Made by a program: the position numbers and the translations under genes. From Corynebacterium kroppenstedtii DSM 44385 (lineage in GTDB: Bacteria; Actinomycetota; Actinomycetes; Mycobacteriales; Mycobacteriaceae): 64,000 bases of DNA. Below the pieces are notes generated by a model. That model made no database searches, was not told where the DNA came from, and worked only from the letters and a program-made list of their open reading frames with translations. The stretch spans positions 620,001-684,000 of the forward strand of contig NC_012704.1 of the NCBI RefSeq assembly GCF_000023145.1. The letters run 5' to 3'. This document shows, in pieces, positions 1 to 8,927 of the stretch. Within the stretch, counting starts at the first letter, position 1. The number at the start of each line of letters is the position of its first letter.

Positions 1-824
1 CCGAATACCTCACCATGTCGGGCTCGAAGTTCTCGTCATCCAAGGGCGTGGTGATCTACGTGCAGGATTTCCTTCGCGAATTTGGCCCCGACCCGTTGCG
101 CTACTTCATTGCTGTCGCCGGGCCGGAAAACAACGACACGGACTTCACCTGGGACGAATTCGTCCGACGTAACAACAACGAGCTAGCCAACTCGTGGGGC
201 AACTTGATTAACCGCACGGTGTCCATGGCGGCGAAGAACTTCGGCGAAGTCCCCGATATTTCCGGGCTTGAGCTCACTGACGACGATAACGCTCTCCTCG
301 ACCTCGCGGAGAAAACCTTCGACATCGTTGCGGACAATATCGAACATTCGCGTTTCCGCGCCGGGATTAACGAGGCCATGCATGTGGTCGGTGAGGCCAA
401 TGCCTACATCGCTGCTCAGGAGCCGTGGAAACTGGCCAAGGATGAGGACCAGCGTGACCGCCTGGCCGTCGTTTTGCACACGGCGCTGCAGGTCGTGTCC
501 GACTGCAATGTGCTGCTCACCCCGTATTTGCCACACGCTGCGCAGAAGGTACATGAAACCCTGGGGCGCACCGGCGAGTGGGCGGCCATGCCGCGAATCG
601 ACGAAGTGACGGATGACACCCCGGTTGAGCTCATGGGGGTTGGCCTTCCCGAGGAAGGGCGGACCTACCACGTGATCACCGGTGAGTATTCCCACCAGCA
701 AGCAGCTTGGAAACGTATCCCCATCGAAGCCGGCACGACACTGAAGAAGCCGAAGCCGATCTTCGCGAAGCTGGACCCCGAGTTGGCGGAAACCGGCCCG
801 GAGTGGGCGCCCGTCGTCCACTAA
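1..824 (+). CDS. metG: methionyl-tRNA synthetase, C-terminal part (5' truncated by window edge)
   Basis: This is the 3' part of a class I methionyl-tRNA synthetase, which charges tRNA-Met with methionine in the cytosol. The reading frame is open from base 3, so the gene enters from outside the window and the first in-frame ATG (15) is not its start. The first residues hold the KMSKS-type signature in the form KFSSSKG, the loop that stabilises the aminoacyl-adenylate transition state. The roughly 270 residues that follow match the anticodon-binding helical domain (Trp- and Asn-rich, with NSWGNLINR). The position upstream of tatD and rpf2 agrees with the order seen in mycobacteria. There is no C-terminal tRNA-binding (EMAP-like) extension. 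Confidence 0.93.
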   Translation, partial: EYLTMSGSKFSSSKGVVIYVQDFLREFGPDPLRYFIAVAGPENNDTDFTWDEFVRRNNNELANSWGNLINRTVSMAAKNFGEVPDISGLELTDDDNALLDLAEKTFDIVADNIEHSRFRAGINEAMHVVGEANAYIAAQEPWKLAKDEDQRDRLAVVLHTALQVVSDCNVLLTPYLPHAAQKVHETLGRTGEWAAMPRIDEVTDDTPVELMGVGLPEEGRTYHVITGEYSHQQAAWKRIPIEAGTTLKKPKPIFAKLDPELAETGPEWAPVVH

Positions 825-896
825 GCCGGGGTTCTGTCCCAGTCACCGGGGATTCTCTCCCTGCTGGACGCGCCGTCTTCACCTATGGTGGGGGTC

Positions 897-1919
897 ATGA
901 GCTCTTCTCAAACAGTAACTATCCCTAACACCATGCACGCGATCCGAGTATCCCACACGGGAGGGGCGGACGTCCTGGAATATAAGGATGACGTCCCCGT
1001 TCCCCAGCCCGGGCCCGGTGAGGTTTTGGTGAAGATCGACGCGGCCGGCGTCAACTACATCGACACCTATTTCCGTGAGGGGATTTACCCCACAGACATG
1101 CCCTACACACCAGGCGTTGAGGGCGTCGGACGCGTCGTCGCCAAGGGGGAGGACAATGGCGACGCTTCCTCCTCGGGCGAATTGTCCGTCGGAGATCGCG
1201 TCGCTTTCTATAACACGAACTGCTCGTATGCGGACTACGCGGCGGTTCCCGCGTCGGCAGCAGTGGCTATCGAGGAAACAATCGACGATCCGACGGCTGC
1301 GTCGTTAATGACGCAGGGGATTACGGCCCATTACCTTTCCGACGGCTGCTACTCGCTGGGCGAGGGCGACACGTGTGTCATTACCGCGGGTTCGGGTGGC
1401 GTCGGTTTGCTTCTGACACAGATGGCGAAAGCGCGGGGAGCCACTGTCATCAGCATCACCTCTACGGAGGAAAAGGCGCAGCTCTCGCGGGATAACGGCG
1501 CTGATTACACCATTAATTACGACGACTACTCGCCGGAGAAAATCCGTGAGTTGACGGATGGGCGTGGCGCGGACGTCGTGTATGACGGCGTGGGGAAGAC
1601 CACGTTTGATACGTCTATTCATTCGCTGCGGCCGACGGGAACGATGGTGTTGTTTGGTGCGGCGTCTGGCCCGGTGCCGCCGATTGATCCGCAACTGTTG
1701 AATGAGGCGGGGTCGGTCTTCCTGACCCGGCCGAGCATTAAGGATTGGACCTCGCGCCCGGGGGAGCTGCAATCGCGAGTTCAAGCGGTTGTTGGCATGG
1801 TTGCCAATGGCTCAGTGAAATTCCGCATTGGAGGGACGTTCCCGCTCTCTGAGGCACGCACAGCTCATGAGCAGCTGCAGGCGCGAAAGACGACGGGATC
1901 GTTGGTGCTTATCCCTTAG
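897..1919 (+). CDS. zinc-independent quinone oxidoreductase (MDR family)
   Basis: This is a cytosolic NADPH-dependent quinone oxidoreductase of the medium-chain dehydrogenase/reductase superfamily, QOR/zeta-crystallin type. An N-terminal GroES-like half (about residues 10-130) is followed by a Rossmann half with the nucleotide-binding AGSGGVG motif near residue 165-175. The catalytic zinc Cys/His pattern of alcohol dehydrogenases is absent. An in-frame ATG lies at 885, but ATG 897 has a G-rich ribosome-binding sequence just upstream and gives 340 residues, so 897 is preferred. Its stop overlaps by two bases the stop of the convergent methyltransferase gene. The natural substrate cannot be read from the sequence. 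Confidence 0.87.
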   Translation: MSSSQTVTIPNTMHAIRVSHTGGADVLEYKDDVPVPQPGPGEVLVKIDAAGVNYIDTYFREGIYPTDMPYTPGVEGVGRVVAKGEDNGDASSSGELSVGDRVAFYNTNCSYADYAAVPASAAVAIEETIDDPTAASLMTQGITAHYLSDGCYSLGEGDTCVITAGSGGVGLLLTQMAKARGATVISITSTEEKAQLSRDNGADYTINYDDYSPEKIRELTDGRGADVVYDGVGKTTFDTSIHSLRPTGTMVLFGAASGPVPPIDPQLLNEAGSVFLTRPSIKDWTSRPGELQSRVQAVVGMVANGSVKFRIGGTFPLSEARTAHEQLQARKTTGSLVLIP

Positions 1920-2515
1920 TTCCGCGTCAGCACGGCAACGAGGAACGTGCTGGTCTCGTCGTACGGATCCGCATTCCACGATGAGAACATGTGTTGTGGT
2001 GTGAGGCCGGCGGCGTCAGCGTCGGCAAGAAATTGTTGGGCCGTGTATCCCCGGTCGAGGGCGAAGCCAAGGACCATGCGGCCGCGGTCGGCAAGCCGGC
2101 TCGAGAGGTTTGCGACAGCCGTTGCGCGGTGGTCGGGGGCGATGAAGGGGAACACGTTCCCGGCCGAGTAAATAATGTCGAACGGTCCCTCGGGGAAGTC
2201 CTGGGGGTCGGGGGATTCAGCGCCTAAATCGGCAACATGCCAGTCGCCGTCGGGCAGGCGGTTCTGCGCCACCGACACTAAGTAGGGGTCAACATCCACG
2301 CCCGTGACTGAGTGCCCTTTCTTGAGCAGGTACGCTCCTACTCTTCCGGTGCCGGCGCCGGCGTCGAGCATCCGTGAGCCGCGCTGCGCCAACGCGTCAA
2401 TGAGGCGTGCTTCGCCGTCGATATCCCTCCCTTGGGCAACGAAAACATCCCACCGCTTTGCATAGCGGTGGGAGTGGTCAGGGTTGGCAGCAACAATGTC
2501 ATTCCACGTAGGCAT
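1916..2515 (-). CDS. class I SAM-dependent methyltransferase
   Basis: This is a small (199 aa) methyltransferase with a Rossmann fold. Motif I reads LDAGAGTGRVGAYL, followed by an acidic residue at the end of strand 2 (VTGVDVDPYL) and a FDIIYSAGNVFPF segment that corresponds to motif IV. The frame stays open to 2599, but that would run 50 bases into the upstream peptidase gene. ATG 2515 (MPTWNDIV) is the natural start and leaves a 34-base gap to the peptidase stop. The gene may be the last member of the operon 5501-1916 with the two peptidases. The substrate is unknown. Confidence 0.8.
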   Translation of the reverse strand: MPTWNDIVAANPDHSHRYAKRWDVFVAQGRDIDGEARLIDALAQRGSRMLDAGAGTGRVGAYLLKKGHSVTGVDVDPYLVSVAQNRLPDGDWHVADLGAESPDPQDFPEGPFDIIYSAGNVFPFIAPDHRATAVANLSSRLADRGRMVLGFALDRGYTAQQFLADADAAGLTPQHMFSSWNADPYDETSTFLVAVLTRN

Positions 2516-2549
2516 GACATTCAGAATAGCGCTGGCTGTTATCCGCGAG

Positions 2550-4013
2550 CTAGTGCGCGTGAGCCAGTGCGCCCATAGGGTCCCACGCGGGGAGGACATG
2601 GGGTTCCTTGCTCAACGCGTCCTGATATTCCTTGGGCAGCCGGGCCTTCGGCACCGCGATTTCGTACACGTTCTCGGAGAACCAGGAATCATCCATCGTC
2701 CAGAAGCCCTTGTCGGCCTTATCCGGGCCCCACGAATTTTCGACGCGCCACCGGCGGGGGTTAACGGTCTCCGGCAGATCGTCGGACGAAGTGACAGTGG
2801 TCGGGTCGAAATCGTCGTTGGAATCGTCGACAAGGTCAACCCCGGTGAACACCATGGCGTGAGTCATCATGGAATCGCCAGACAGCAGCCGGTCTTCCTT
2901 GGGCATGGAGAGGTCCACACCGTAAAGGGTGTCGTAATCGTACAGGTCAAGCGACCAATATCCCTGGTCAGCGTTCGATTGTGCCAGCGTGTCGCACCCA
3001 AACCACACAGGGTTGCCATCAACCAGCGCACCCACAGCAGCTTTCTTCAGCACCTCGATAGGCGCGTTGAGGTAAGTGACCGGCTTCGCGCCGACAACAT
3101 TGCCCAGGTATTCGACGGTAAATGTGTCACCGTAGGGGCTGGTCGAGCGCGGATCGTTCACGACGCACACATAGTCGTCGAGGTCGCTAGGGAGGTAGGT
3201 CGCGGCGAACTCCTGCGGCGTCATCGTGCCCTTCCGCACGAACTCGTTATCCTTCGTGCGGTATTGCCACACAAATTTTTCCGGCGGCACACCGAGGTGG
3301 ATGGTGAGAATGCGGTAAATGCTGGTCATGGTCTCGTCATGAATGGCCTTGACCGCGTCGCTATCGGTGTTGTGCTCGTTGTCCTCTGCGACGGCATTGC
3401 GGATGCGTGTCGCCCCAGCGCGCAGAACCGACGCCAAGTCGCGGTTCATATGCCGCGTATTAGAACTCGATTGCGTTTCGGGCATTGCGTATTGCGGAAC
3501 AACACCATATTTGTTGATCAAAGCGACAAACATATTCCATTGGCCACCGTCGTCAATGGGTGCCTGCAAAAGATGCTGAATAGTCCGATCCTCGATAGGG
3601 CGATCGGCTAATTCTCGCATCGCGGTGAGGAAATAATTGGCTTTCTCCAGCTTGTCATAAAAAGAAACATAGTTTTGAGAAAGCTCGAAGTCTTTAATCC
3701 CAGTTTCTGACATAACATTGCCGCGCATGGAATTAAGTCCCGAGAAAATCCAGCACCTGCCAGATTTCTTTTGATTAGCGACGGCCCACGTATCCGTTTT
3801 ATGCGACACGGAATGGTCGAGGGAAATCACACGCTGACGGTTGAGAGCGACCTTATCGACGTCGGTCGTGGTGACCGCGTTCATCGCGATCCGGGCTGAC
3901 GAGTCGGAGGCCACTGCCTCAGAGAGACTCGCTACGGCTTGAGGAGCCAGAACGCCGGTGTTGCGCGAAGAATACTGCGGTGCCGGGGTGCTGTGGTTGT
4001 CAGAGGAAGTCAT
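2550..4013 (-). CDS. pepC: C1-family aminopeptidase (PepC / bleomycin hydrolase type), copy 1
   Basis: This is a papain-superfamily cytosolic aminopeptidase that removes N-terminal residues from peptides. In this family six subunits form a closed chamber. The active-site Cys lies in QKKSGRCWIF (about C87), the His in HAMVFTG, and the Asn in VENSWG, so the triad is complete. The length (487 aa) is typical. The frame is open to 4028, but ATG 4013 has an AAGGA ribosome-binding site six bases upstream and is preferred. The adjacent gene (4071-5501) is a paralogue sharing the TTDVD..ALNR segment and all catalytic motifs, so this is a tandem duplication, with 57 bases between the two genes. Confidence 0.9.
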   Translation of the reverse strand: MTSSDNHSTPAPQYSSRNTGVLAPQAVASLSEAVASDSSARIAMNAVTTTDVDKVALNRQRVISLDHSVSHKTDTWAVANQKKSGRCWIFSGLNSMRGNVMSETGIKDFELSQNYVSFYDKLEKANYFLTAMRELADRPIEDRTIQHLLQAPIDDGGQWNMFVALINKYGVVPQYAMPETQSSSNTRHMNRDLASVLRAGATRIRNAVAEDNEHNTDSDAVKAIHDETMTSIYRILTIHLGVPPEKFVWQYRTKDNEFVRKGTMTPQEFAATYLPSDLDDYVCVVNDPRSTSPYGDTFTVEYLGNVVGAKPVTYLNAPIEVLKKAAVGALVDGNPVWFGCDTLAQSNADQGYWSLDLYDYDTLYGVDLSMPKEDRLLSGDSMMTHAMVFTGVDLVDDSNDDFDPTTVTSSDDLPETVNPRRWRVENSWGPDKADKGFWTMDDSWFSENVYEIAVPKARLPKEYQDALSKEPHVLPAWDPMGALAHAH

Positions 4014-4070
4014 AGGTGTCCTTGTCATAGTTGGTGGTTGGTGCGGGAGTTCTGCGTGATGTGCAGCGGG

Positions 4071-5501
4071 TTAGACCATGGAATCCCACAGAGGAAGGAC
4101 AGTGGGTTCGTCGTCGAGGTGTGCGCGAAGCTCGTCGGCCAGCTCGTCGCGATGAACGACAATGTGGAACACACTCTCGTTGAACCAGGAATCGGCCATC
4201 GTTCCGTAGCCCTTACCAGCGATTTCTTTATGCTCCTTGTGGTGCTTGGTTCCCCACGAGTTCTCTACACGCCACCGACGGGGAGTGTCGGAATCGGTAT
4301 CGAAATCAACGCCGGTGAAGACCATCGCGTGAGTCAACCGGGACTCGGCGGTCAGCATGCGGTCAGCCTTCGTCGTTGTGGTGGTGATGCCGTAGAGCTG
4401 GTCCAGCTGAATCAGATCGGCGTCCCACACGCCGAGGTCCGCACGGAACTGCCGGTTGACGTCACAGGAGAAAAACACCGGCTTATCTTTGCGGAGGCGC
4501 TCAATGGCCAACGACTTCATGGTGTCCAGATCCACGTTGAGATAGGTGAAGTCCTCCGTGCCCCACATGTCATTTTGGAACTGGGTTGTGTACCGATGTC
4601 CGACGGGCACATCCGCGCGCGGATCATGCGCAATGTTGACGTAATTGTCCAGGTCATCGGGTAAGAATTCCTGCGCGAACTGCTGCGGTGTGTAGGTGCC
4701 GCCGCGGTGGAAGGTGTTGTCTTTGTCGCGATACTGCCAGACGAATTCGGTGGGCGGAACACCGAGGTGAATGGATAGGACCCGGTGAACGTCGCGAAGC
4801 GCGGAGGCAATGATGCCATTCTGGTCAAAGCCCTCAGTGTGGGTGTCACGCTCGGTGTCCAGCGCATCCCTCAGCTGAAGAGCGGCCTTGCGCACAATGG
4901 TGTTTAACGCCCGATCCATGTGAGAGGTCGAGGAACTCGATTGCGTTTCCGGCATGACATATTTGGGAACAACACCATATTTCTTCACCAAATTAACGAC
5001 GTAACTCCACTGGCCGCCGTCGCTGACGGTGAAAGTAAATAATGTATCAATGGCGCGATCGCGTAATTCCTGTGCTGACCCGGTATGCGACGGGCTATCC
5101 GCTGATATTATGGAGCCGTCATACAGTCCTGCGACGGAGCGAAGGAAGTAATTCGCTTTTTCGAACTTATCGAAAAATTGAAGATAAGACTCCGAGAATT
5201 CAAAATCTTCAAGATTAAGGGAACGCGCAATTTCGTGGCGAAAAACATTCAACGCCGCGAACATCCAGCACCGGCCGGATTGCTTCTGATCGGTCACCTT
5301 TAAGGAATCGAGCTTTATTTCTGACGATTCGTCTAATGCGACGACGGCGTCGCGGTTCAGAGCAACATGATCGACGTCGGTGGTGGTCACGGCGTTCATC
5401 GCGACGCGGTGGGTGGGGTCGTCGGCAATATTGGCACGAAGCTCAGATAGACGTGTATCCGACAGCGCAGTCAATGGTGAGGTAGACGAAGATTCGGTCA
5501 T
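4071..5501 (-). CDS. pepC: C1-family aminopeptidase (PepC / bleomycin hydrolase type), copy 2
   Basis: This is the second PepC/bleomycin-hydrolase-type peptidase, 476 aa. The catalytic Cys is in QKQSGRCWMF (about C78), the His in HAMVFTG and the Asn in VENSWG. ATG 5501 follows AAGGAG at a good spacing. The longer frame to 5531 has no ribosome-binding site. The protein differs from its neighbour mainly in the N-terminal tail and in an Asp/Thr-rich segment before the His motif. It lies first in a probable three-gene operon with copy 1 and the methyltransferase. Both copies look intact, so they may have different peptide preferences; this is an inference. Confidence 0.9.
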   Translation of the reverse strand: MTESSSTSPLTALSDTRLSELRANIADDPTHRVAMNAVTTTDVDHVALNRDAVVALDESSEIKLDSLKVTDQKQSGRCWMFAALNVFRHEIARSLNLEDFEFSESYLQFFDKFEKANYFLRSVAGLYDGSIISADSPSHTGSAQELRDRAIDTLFTFTVSDGGQWSYVVNLVKKYGVVPKYVMPETQSSSSTSHMDRALNTIVRKAALQLRDALDTERDTHTEGFDQNGIIASALRDVHRVLSIHLGVPPTEFVWQYRDKDNTFHRGGTYTPQQFAQEFLPDDLDNYVNIAHDPRADVPVGHRYTTQFQNDMWGTEDFTYLNVDLDTMKSLAIERLRKDKPVFFSCDVNRQFRADLGVWDADLIQLDQLYGITTTTTKADRMLTAESRLTHAMVFTGVDFDTDSDTPRRWRVENSWGTKHHKEHKEIAGKGYGTMADSWFNESVFHIVVHRDELADELRAHLDDEPTVLPLWDSMV

Positions 5502-5690
5502 GCTTGTCTCCTTAGCAATGCGGTTCAGCAATACAGTTCAGCAATGTGGCTCGACATAGCGTTTCACACATGGGTTACAGATGGGCCACGAACAGGGTGT
5601 GCTCGGGCATTGTGTGTGATGTGTGAACATAGTAGGGGACGGGGACATGACTGTTCACGTCCAGCCCACTGGATTAGTTAGCCTAAAGGT

Positions 5691-6542
5691 ATGAGCAAGA
5701 AGCGTCGCCCTGAACCGAAACCGCCCGAATTCCTGCCGCACCTTGTGGACGCTCATACCCATTTATGGGCCACCGGAGCCCATGATGCAGCCGGGATTTC
5801 GGAGCTGATGACCCGAGCCGCCGGCAGTGGTGTGGAATGGGTGTGCACCGTAGGCGACGGATTAGACGAAGCGGAGAAAGCCCTCGAGGCCGCGCATCTC
5901 CATCCCGATGTTGTCGCAGCGTGCGCCATCCACCCGACGCGAGCCGGCGAGCTGACCGACAGCGTGCGCGCCCGAATCGAAGAAATGGCTGAGGATCCCC
6001 GCTGTGTCGCGGTCGGGGAGACCGGGCTGGATTATTACTGGCTAGGCAAGCTCGACGAGTGTGCGGATAAGGACACCCAGCGCGAGGCCCTGCGCTGGCA
6101 CGCGGACTTGGCGCGCCGGGTTAATAAACCGCTCATGATTCACAATCGTGAGGGCGACGAGGACTTGCTGGCCATTCTCGCCGACTATGGCGACGATCTC
6201 ACGGTGATGCTGCACTGCTTCTCGTCGCCACTGGACGTCGCTGAGGAAGCGCTGAGTCGGGGATATATTTTGTCCTTCGCGGGGAACTCCACATTTAAAC
6301 GTAACGACGAGCTTCACGAAGCGGCTCGCCGCGCCCCGGTGGGGCAGATCACGGTAGAGACCGACGCGCCCTATATGACTCCGGAGCCATTCCGCGGTGC
6401 GAAGAACGAATCCGCATATGTCGGCTACGCGGCCCGTCGGTTGGCTGAAGTAAGAGGGGAGACGTCTGAGGAGTTTGCCCTCCACACAGGCCAGACCGCA
6501 GCAAGGATTTTCGGGGTGGAGCGCTCGAGCTCGGAGGACTAA
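5691..6542 (+). CDS. tatD: TatD family metal-dependent hydrolase
   Basis: This is a 283-aa TIM-barrel metallohydrolase of the TatD family, whose members act as 3'-5' DNases and as quality-control nucleases. The metal ligands are visible: HxH in DAHTHL (H22, H24), Glu in VGETGLDYYW, His in MIHNREG and HCFSS, and Asp in ETDAPYMTP. A hexamer resembling a -10 box (TAGCCT, 5679-5684) ends six bases before the ATG, so the transcript may be leaderless, although AAAGG also directly precedes the start. The neighbours metG and rpf2 match the mycobacterial order metG-tatD-rpfB-ksgA. Confidence 0.92.
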   Translation: MSKKRRPEPKPPEFLPHLVDAHTHLWATGAHDAAGISELMTRAAGSGVEWVCTVGDGLDEAEKALEAAHLHPDVVAACAIHPTRAGELTDSVRARIEEMAEDPRCVAVGETGLDYYWLGKLDECADKDTQREALRWHADLARRVNKPLMIHNREGDEDLLAILADYGDDLTVMLHCFSSPLDVAEEALSRGYILSFAGNSTFKRNDELHEAARRAPVGQITVETDAPYMTPEPFRGAKNESAYVGYAARRLAEVRGETSEEFALHTGQTAARIFGVERSSSED

Positions 6543-6651
6543 TTTCGGGCGATCGGCCCCGTTTTTCTGTGTCCTCTATCACAAATCGAGGGGGTTGGTT
6601 CCAAGGCTAAGTTCAGCATATGGCCAGTTCATAGAAGGAAAATTGGCCAAA

Positions 6652-6668
6652 TGTTACGAAAGTGTCAC
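6652..6668. promoter_or_regulatory. MtrA-like direct repeat upstream of rpf2
   Basis: Two similar hexamers, TGTTAC (6652) and TGTCAC (6663), repeat with an 11-base period. Read on the other strand they are two GT(A/G)ACA-type 8-mers separated by three bases, which is the architecture reported for MtrA sites of corynebacteria, and rpf2 is a reported MtrA target in C. glutamicum. The site lies just upstream of the -35 element. The match is by eye only. Confidence 0.4.
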
Positions 6669-6698
6669 AAGTGATGGCAACTTTTGGTTACGGATCCG

Positions 6699-6727
6699 TT
6701 GCTTCACCCCCATCTAGTTGCTACTCT
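6699..6727 (+). promoter_or_regulatory. candidate rpf2 promoter with embedded C-run (RamA-like) box
   Basis: TTGCTT (6699-6704) and TACTCT (6722-6727) are separated by 17 bases and fit a sigma-A-type promoter, with about 60 bases to the GTG start of rpf2. The spacer contains A-CCCCC-A (6706-6712), which fits the short AC4-5 motif described for RamA. RamA, RamB and GlxR control of rpf2 is known in C. glutamicum. Confidence 0.5.
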
Positions 6728-6791
6728 GTCGAAGTTGTTATCAGATCGTGACTTTGGGCAGGCTCCACCATTCTGAGCCGGAGAGAAAGAC

Positions 6792-7958
6792 GTGAGCACT
6801 CAGAAGAAATCTCGCATCCACCGCATTAACCACACCTCCTCCACGCCAGTGCGTGTCGCTACCGGCGGCATGCTGGCCACCTTGGTTGTCGGTGGCGCTG
6901 TTGCAGTTAACGCTCAGAAGAACCTCATCCTGAACGTTAACGGCGAAACCTCCCACGTCAGCGCGATGTCCGGGGATGTCAAGAGCATTCTCGCCTCACA
7001 CGATGTCGACCTTAAAGATGGCGACTTCGTTTCCCCCGCTGCGAACAGCTCCGTCAAGGACAAGCAGGAGATCACGGTTCGCACCGCCCGCCCCGTCACC
7101 CTGACTGTCGATGGCGTCCAAAAGACCATCCAGTCCACCGCCCTCACTGTTAAGGACTTCCTTAACCAAGTCGGCACCATCAATCCGGACGATTACGTGT
7201 CTGCCCAGGGCAGCACCAAGATCCCGGAAAGTGGCATGAAGCTCGAGGTTGTGCCGCTCAAGGACATCACCCTTGACGACGGTGGCCAGCTCGGCGACAT
7301 GAAGGTCCCCGCTGTCACGGTGAAGGACTTCCTTGACCGTCGTGGAATCAAGCTGGGTGCCGACGACAAAGTCACGCCGGAGCTCGGTAAGAAGCTGGTC
7401 AGTGGCGACAAAATCACCATTGAGCGCAACAAGACCGAAGACCAGACGGTGAAAGAGGCTGTGGAGCCGACCGTCCGTTACGTTGACGACCCCAACAGCC
7501 CGAAGGGTTCGGAGACTGTCGTTAAGCCAGGTAAAGCTGGCGAGCGCGAAGTGACCTACACCGTCAAGTCCCGTAACGGCCAGGAAGTTCAGCGCTGGGA
7601 AAAAGCCTCCAAGATCCTCTCTGAGGCCACTGAAAAGGTCATTTCCCGCGGCACGAAGGCAGCCGTCGCCTCGACCAAGTCCTCTTCGGCATCGGCTCCC
7701 GCTGTTGCTGGCGGATCGGTATGGGACTCCATCGCTCAGTGTGAGTCTGGTGGAAAGTGGAACACCAGCACAGGCAACGGCTTCTCCGGTGGCCTGCAGT
7801 TCACCGACCAGACCTGGCAAGCATTCGGTGGTGGGGCATACGCTCCTACCGCTGCCGGCGCTACCCGCGAGCAGCAGATCGCCGTCGCTAACAAGGTTCA
7901 GGCTGCCCAGGGTTGGGGAGCATGGCCGGCCTGCACGTCGAAGCTCGGAATCCGCTAA
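6792..7958 (+). CDS. rpf2: resuscitation-promoting factor, RpfB/Rpf2 type
   Basis: This is a secreted or membrane-anchored muralytic enzyme that cleaves peptidoglycan and stimulates growth from dormancy. A short N-terminal membrane/signal segment (about 17-40) is followed by three DUF348 repeats (about 42-205), a G5 domain (about 210-290), a short Ser/Ala linker, and the lysozyme-like Rpf domain from residue 310. The catalytic Glu is E318 in [10 protein letters not shown], and C317/C380 can form the conserved disulphide. The length of 388 aa suits the family. The start is GTG at 6792 behind GGAGAGAAAG. ksgA begins nine bases after the stop, so the two genes are likely cotranscribed. Confidence 0.95.
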   Translation: MSTQKKSRIHRINHTSSTPVRVATGGMLATLVVGGAVAVNAQKNLILNVNGETSHVSAMSGDVKSILASHDVDLKDGDFVSPAANSSVKDKQEITVRTARPVTLTVDGVQKTIQSTALTVKDFLNQVGTINPDDYVSAQGSTKIPESGMKLEVVPLKDITLDDGGQLGDMKVPAVTVKDFLDRRGIKLGADDKVTPELGKKLVSGDKITIERNKTEDQTVKEAVEPTVRYVDDPNSPKGSETVVKPGKAGEREVTYTVKSRNGQEVQRWEKASKILSEATEKVISRGTKAAVASTKSSSASAPAVAGGSVWDSIAQCESGGKWNTSTGNGFSGGLQFTDQTWQAFGGGAYAPTAAGATREQQIAVANKVQAAQGWGAWPACTSKLGIR

Positions 7959-7967
7959 CCTAACGGT

Positions 7968-8897
7968 GTGAATCAACCCCCCACTCCTCCGCGTACCGCC
8001 GATCATGTTTCTTCAGCCGTCCAGCTTTTGGGGCCGAAAGAAATAAGAGACCTCGCGAGGACCGTGGGGGTTGTTCCAACTAAAAAGCGTGGACAAAACT
8101 TCGTCGTTGACCCCAATACAGTCCGGCGCATCGTCGCCACTGCTGACTTGTCGCCCGACGATCACGTTCTCGAAGTCGGTCCGGGGTTGGGCTCGTTAAC
8201 GCTTGGCCTTCTGGATGTTGTCTCAAAAGTGACGGCGGTGGAGATCGATACCACGCTGGCTGAACAACTCCCGCACACCGTAGCTGAGTACGCCGCGACA
8301 CGCGCAGAAAACCTCGACGTGATCTGCGCTGATGCGTTAGCACTCACCGGCTCAGTTGCCAAGGACTTGGGTACGAATCCTCCGACAGCGTTCGTCGCCA
8401 ACCTGCCCTACAACGTGGCAGTTCCGATTCTTCTGCACGTCCTGGAGATCTTCCCGACGATCACGCGCGTTCTTGTCATGGTCCAGGCTGAGGTCGCCGA
8501 CCGCCTTGCCGCCGAACCGGGGAATCGCGTCTACGGTGTGCCCAGCGTGAAGGCTCGCTTTTACGGCCAGGTTCAGCGCGTAGGTGCCATCGGGAAAAAC
8601 GTGTTCTGGCCGGCGCCCAATGTGGATTCCGGGTTGGTCAAACTTACTCGCGGCACGCGGCCATGGCCAACTGATTCCGCCGCGCGGTCCCAACTATGGC
8701 CGATTATTGATGCCGCGTTCGCACAACGTCGAAAGACCCTGCGAGCTGCCCTGAAAGGGCACTATGGAAACGCGGCCGCAGCAGAGAACGCTCTCCGGGA
8801 AGCCGGAATCGATCCGCAACGCCGCGGGGAGACGCTGTCCATCGACGAATTTATCTCGCTGGCACAGTTGTCGGCGGGCACAGAAACACCCTACTAG
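7968..8897 (+). CDS. ksgA: 16S rRNA (adenine1518/1519-N6) dimethyltransferase
   Basis: KsgA/RsmA dimethylates two adjacent adenines in helix 45 of 16S rRNA during assembly of the small ribosomal subunit. The 309-aa protein shows the family order: GQNFVVD at the N-terminus, the SAM-binding motif [12 protein letters not shown], an acidic residue in AVEIDTTL, and the catalytic ANLPYNVA. The GTG start at 7968 follows the rpf2 stop by nine bases with only a weak ribosome-binding sequence. Next comes the ispE-position gene after 30 bases, as in mycobacteria. Confidence 0.93.
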   Translation: MNQPPTPPRTADHVSSAVQLLGPKEIRDLARTVGVVPTKKRGQNFVVDPNTVRRIVATADLSPDDHVLEVGPGLGSLTLGLLDVVSKVTAVEIDTTLAEQLPHTVAEYAATRAENLDVICADALALTGSVAKDLGTNPPTAFVANLPYNVAVPILLHVLEIFPTITRVLVMVQAEVADRLAAEPGNRVYGVPSVKARFYGQVQRVGAIGKNVFWPAPNVDSGLVKLTRGTRPWPTDSAARSQLWPIIDAAFAQRRKTLRAALKGHYGNAAAAENALREAGIDPQRRGETLSIDEFISLAQLSAGTETPY

Positions 8898-8927
8898 TCG
8901 ATAACGGGTGGTTGAGGAGGTGAAACC

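Noticed and set aside
2484..3611. Long plus-strand open frame (375 codons) opposite pepC copy 1
   Set aside because: It is antisense to a well-conserved peptidase. Its composition is rich in Arg, His and Val with no family motif, a typical mirror of GC-biased coding.
6543..6791. c-di-AMP (ydaO-type) riboswitch before rpf2
   Set aside because: Such riboswitches precede rpf genes in some actinobacteria, but none of the conserved blocks is present here.
6996..8006. Minus-strand open frame opposite rpf2
   Set aside because: It is antisense to clear Rpf domains and has no credible start or motif.
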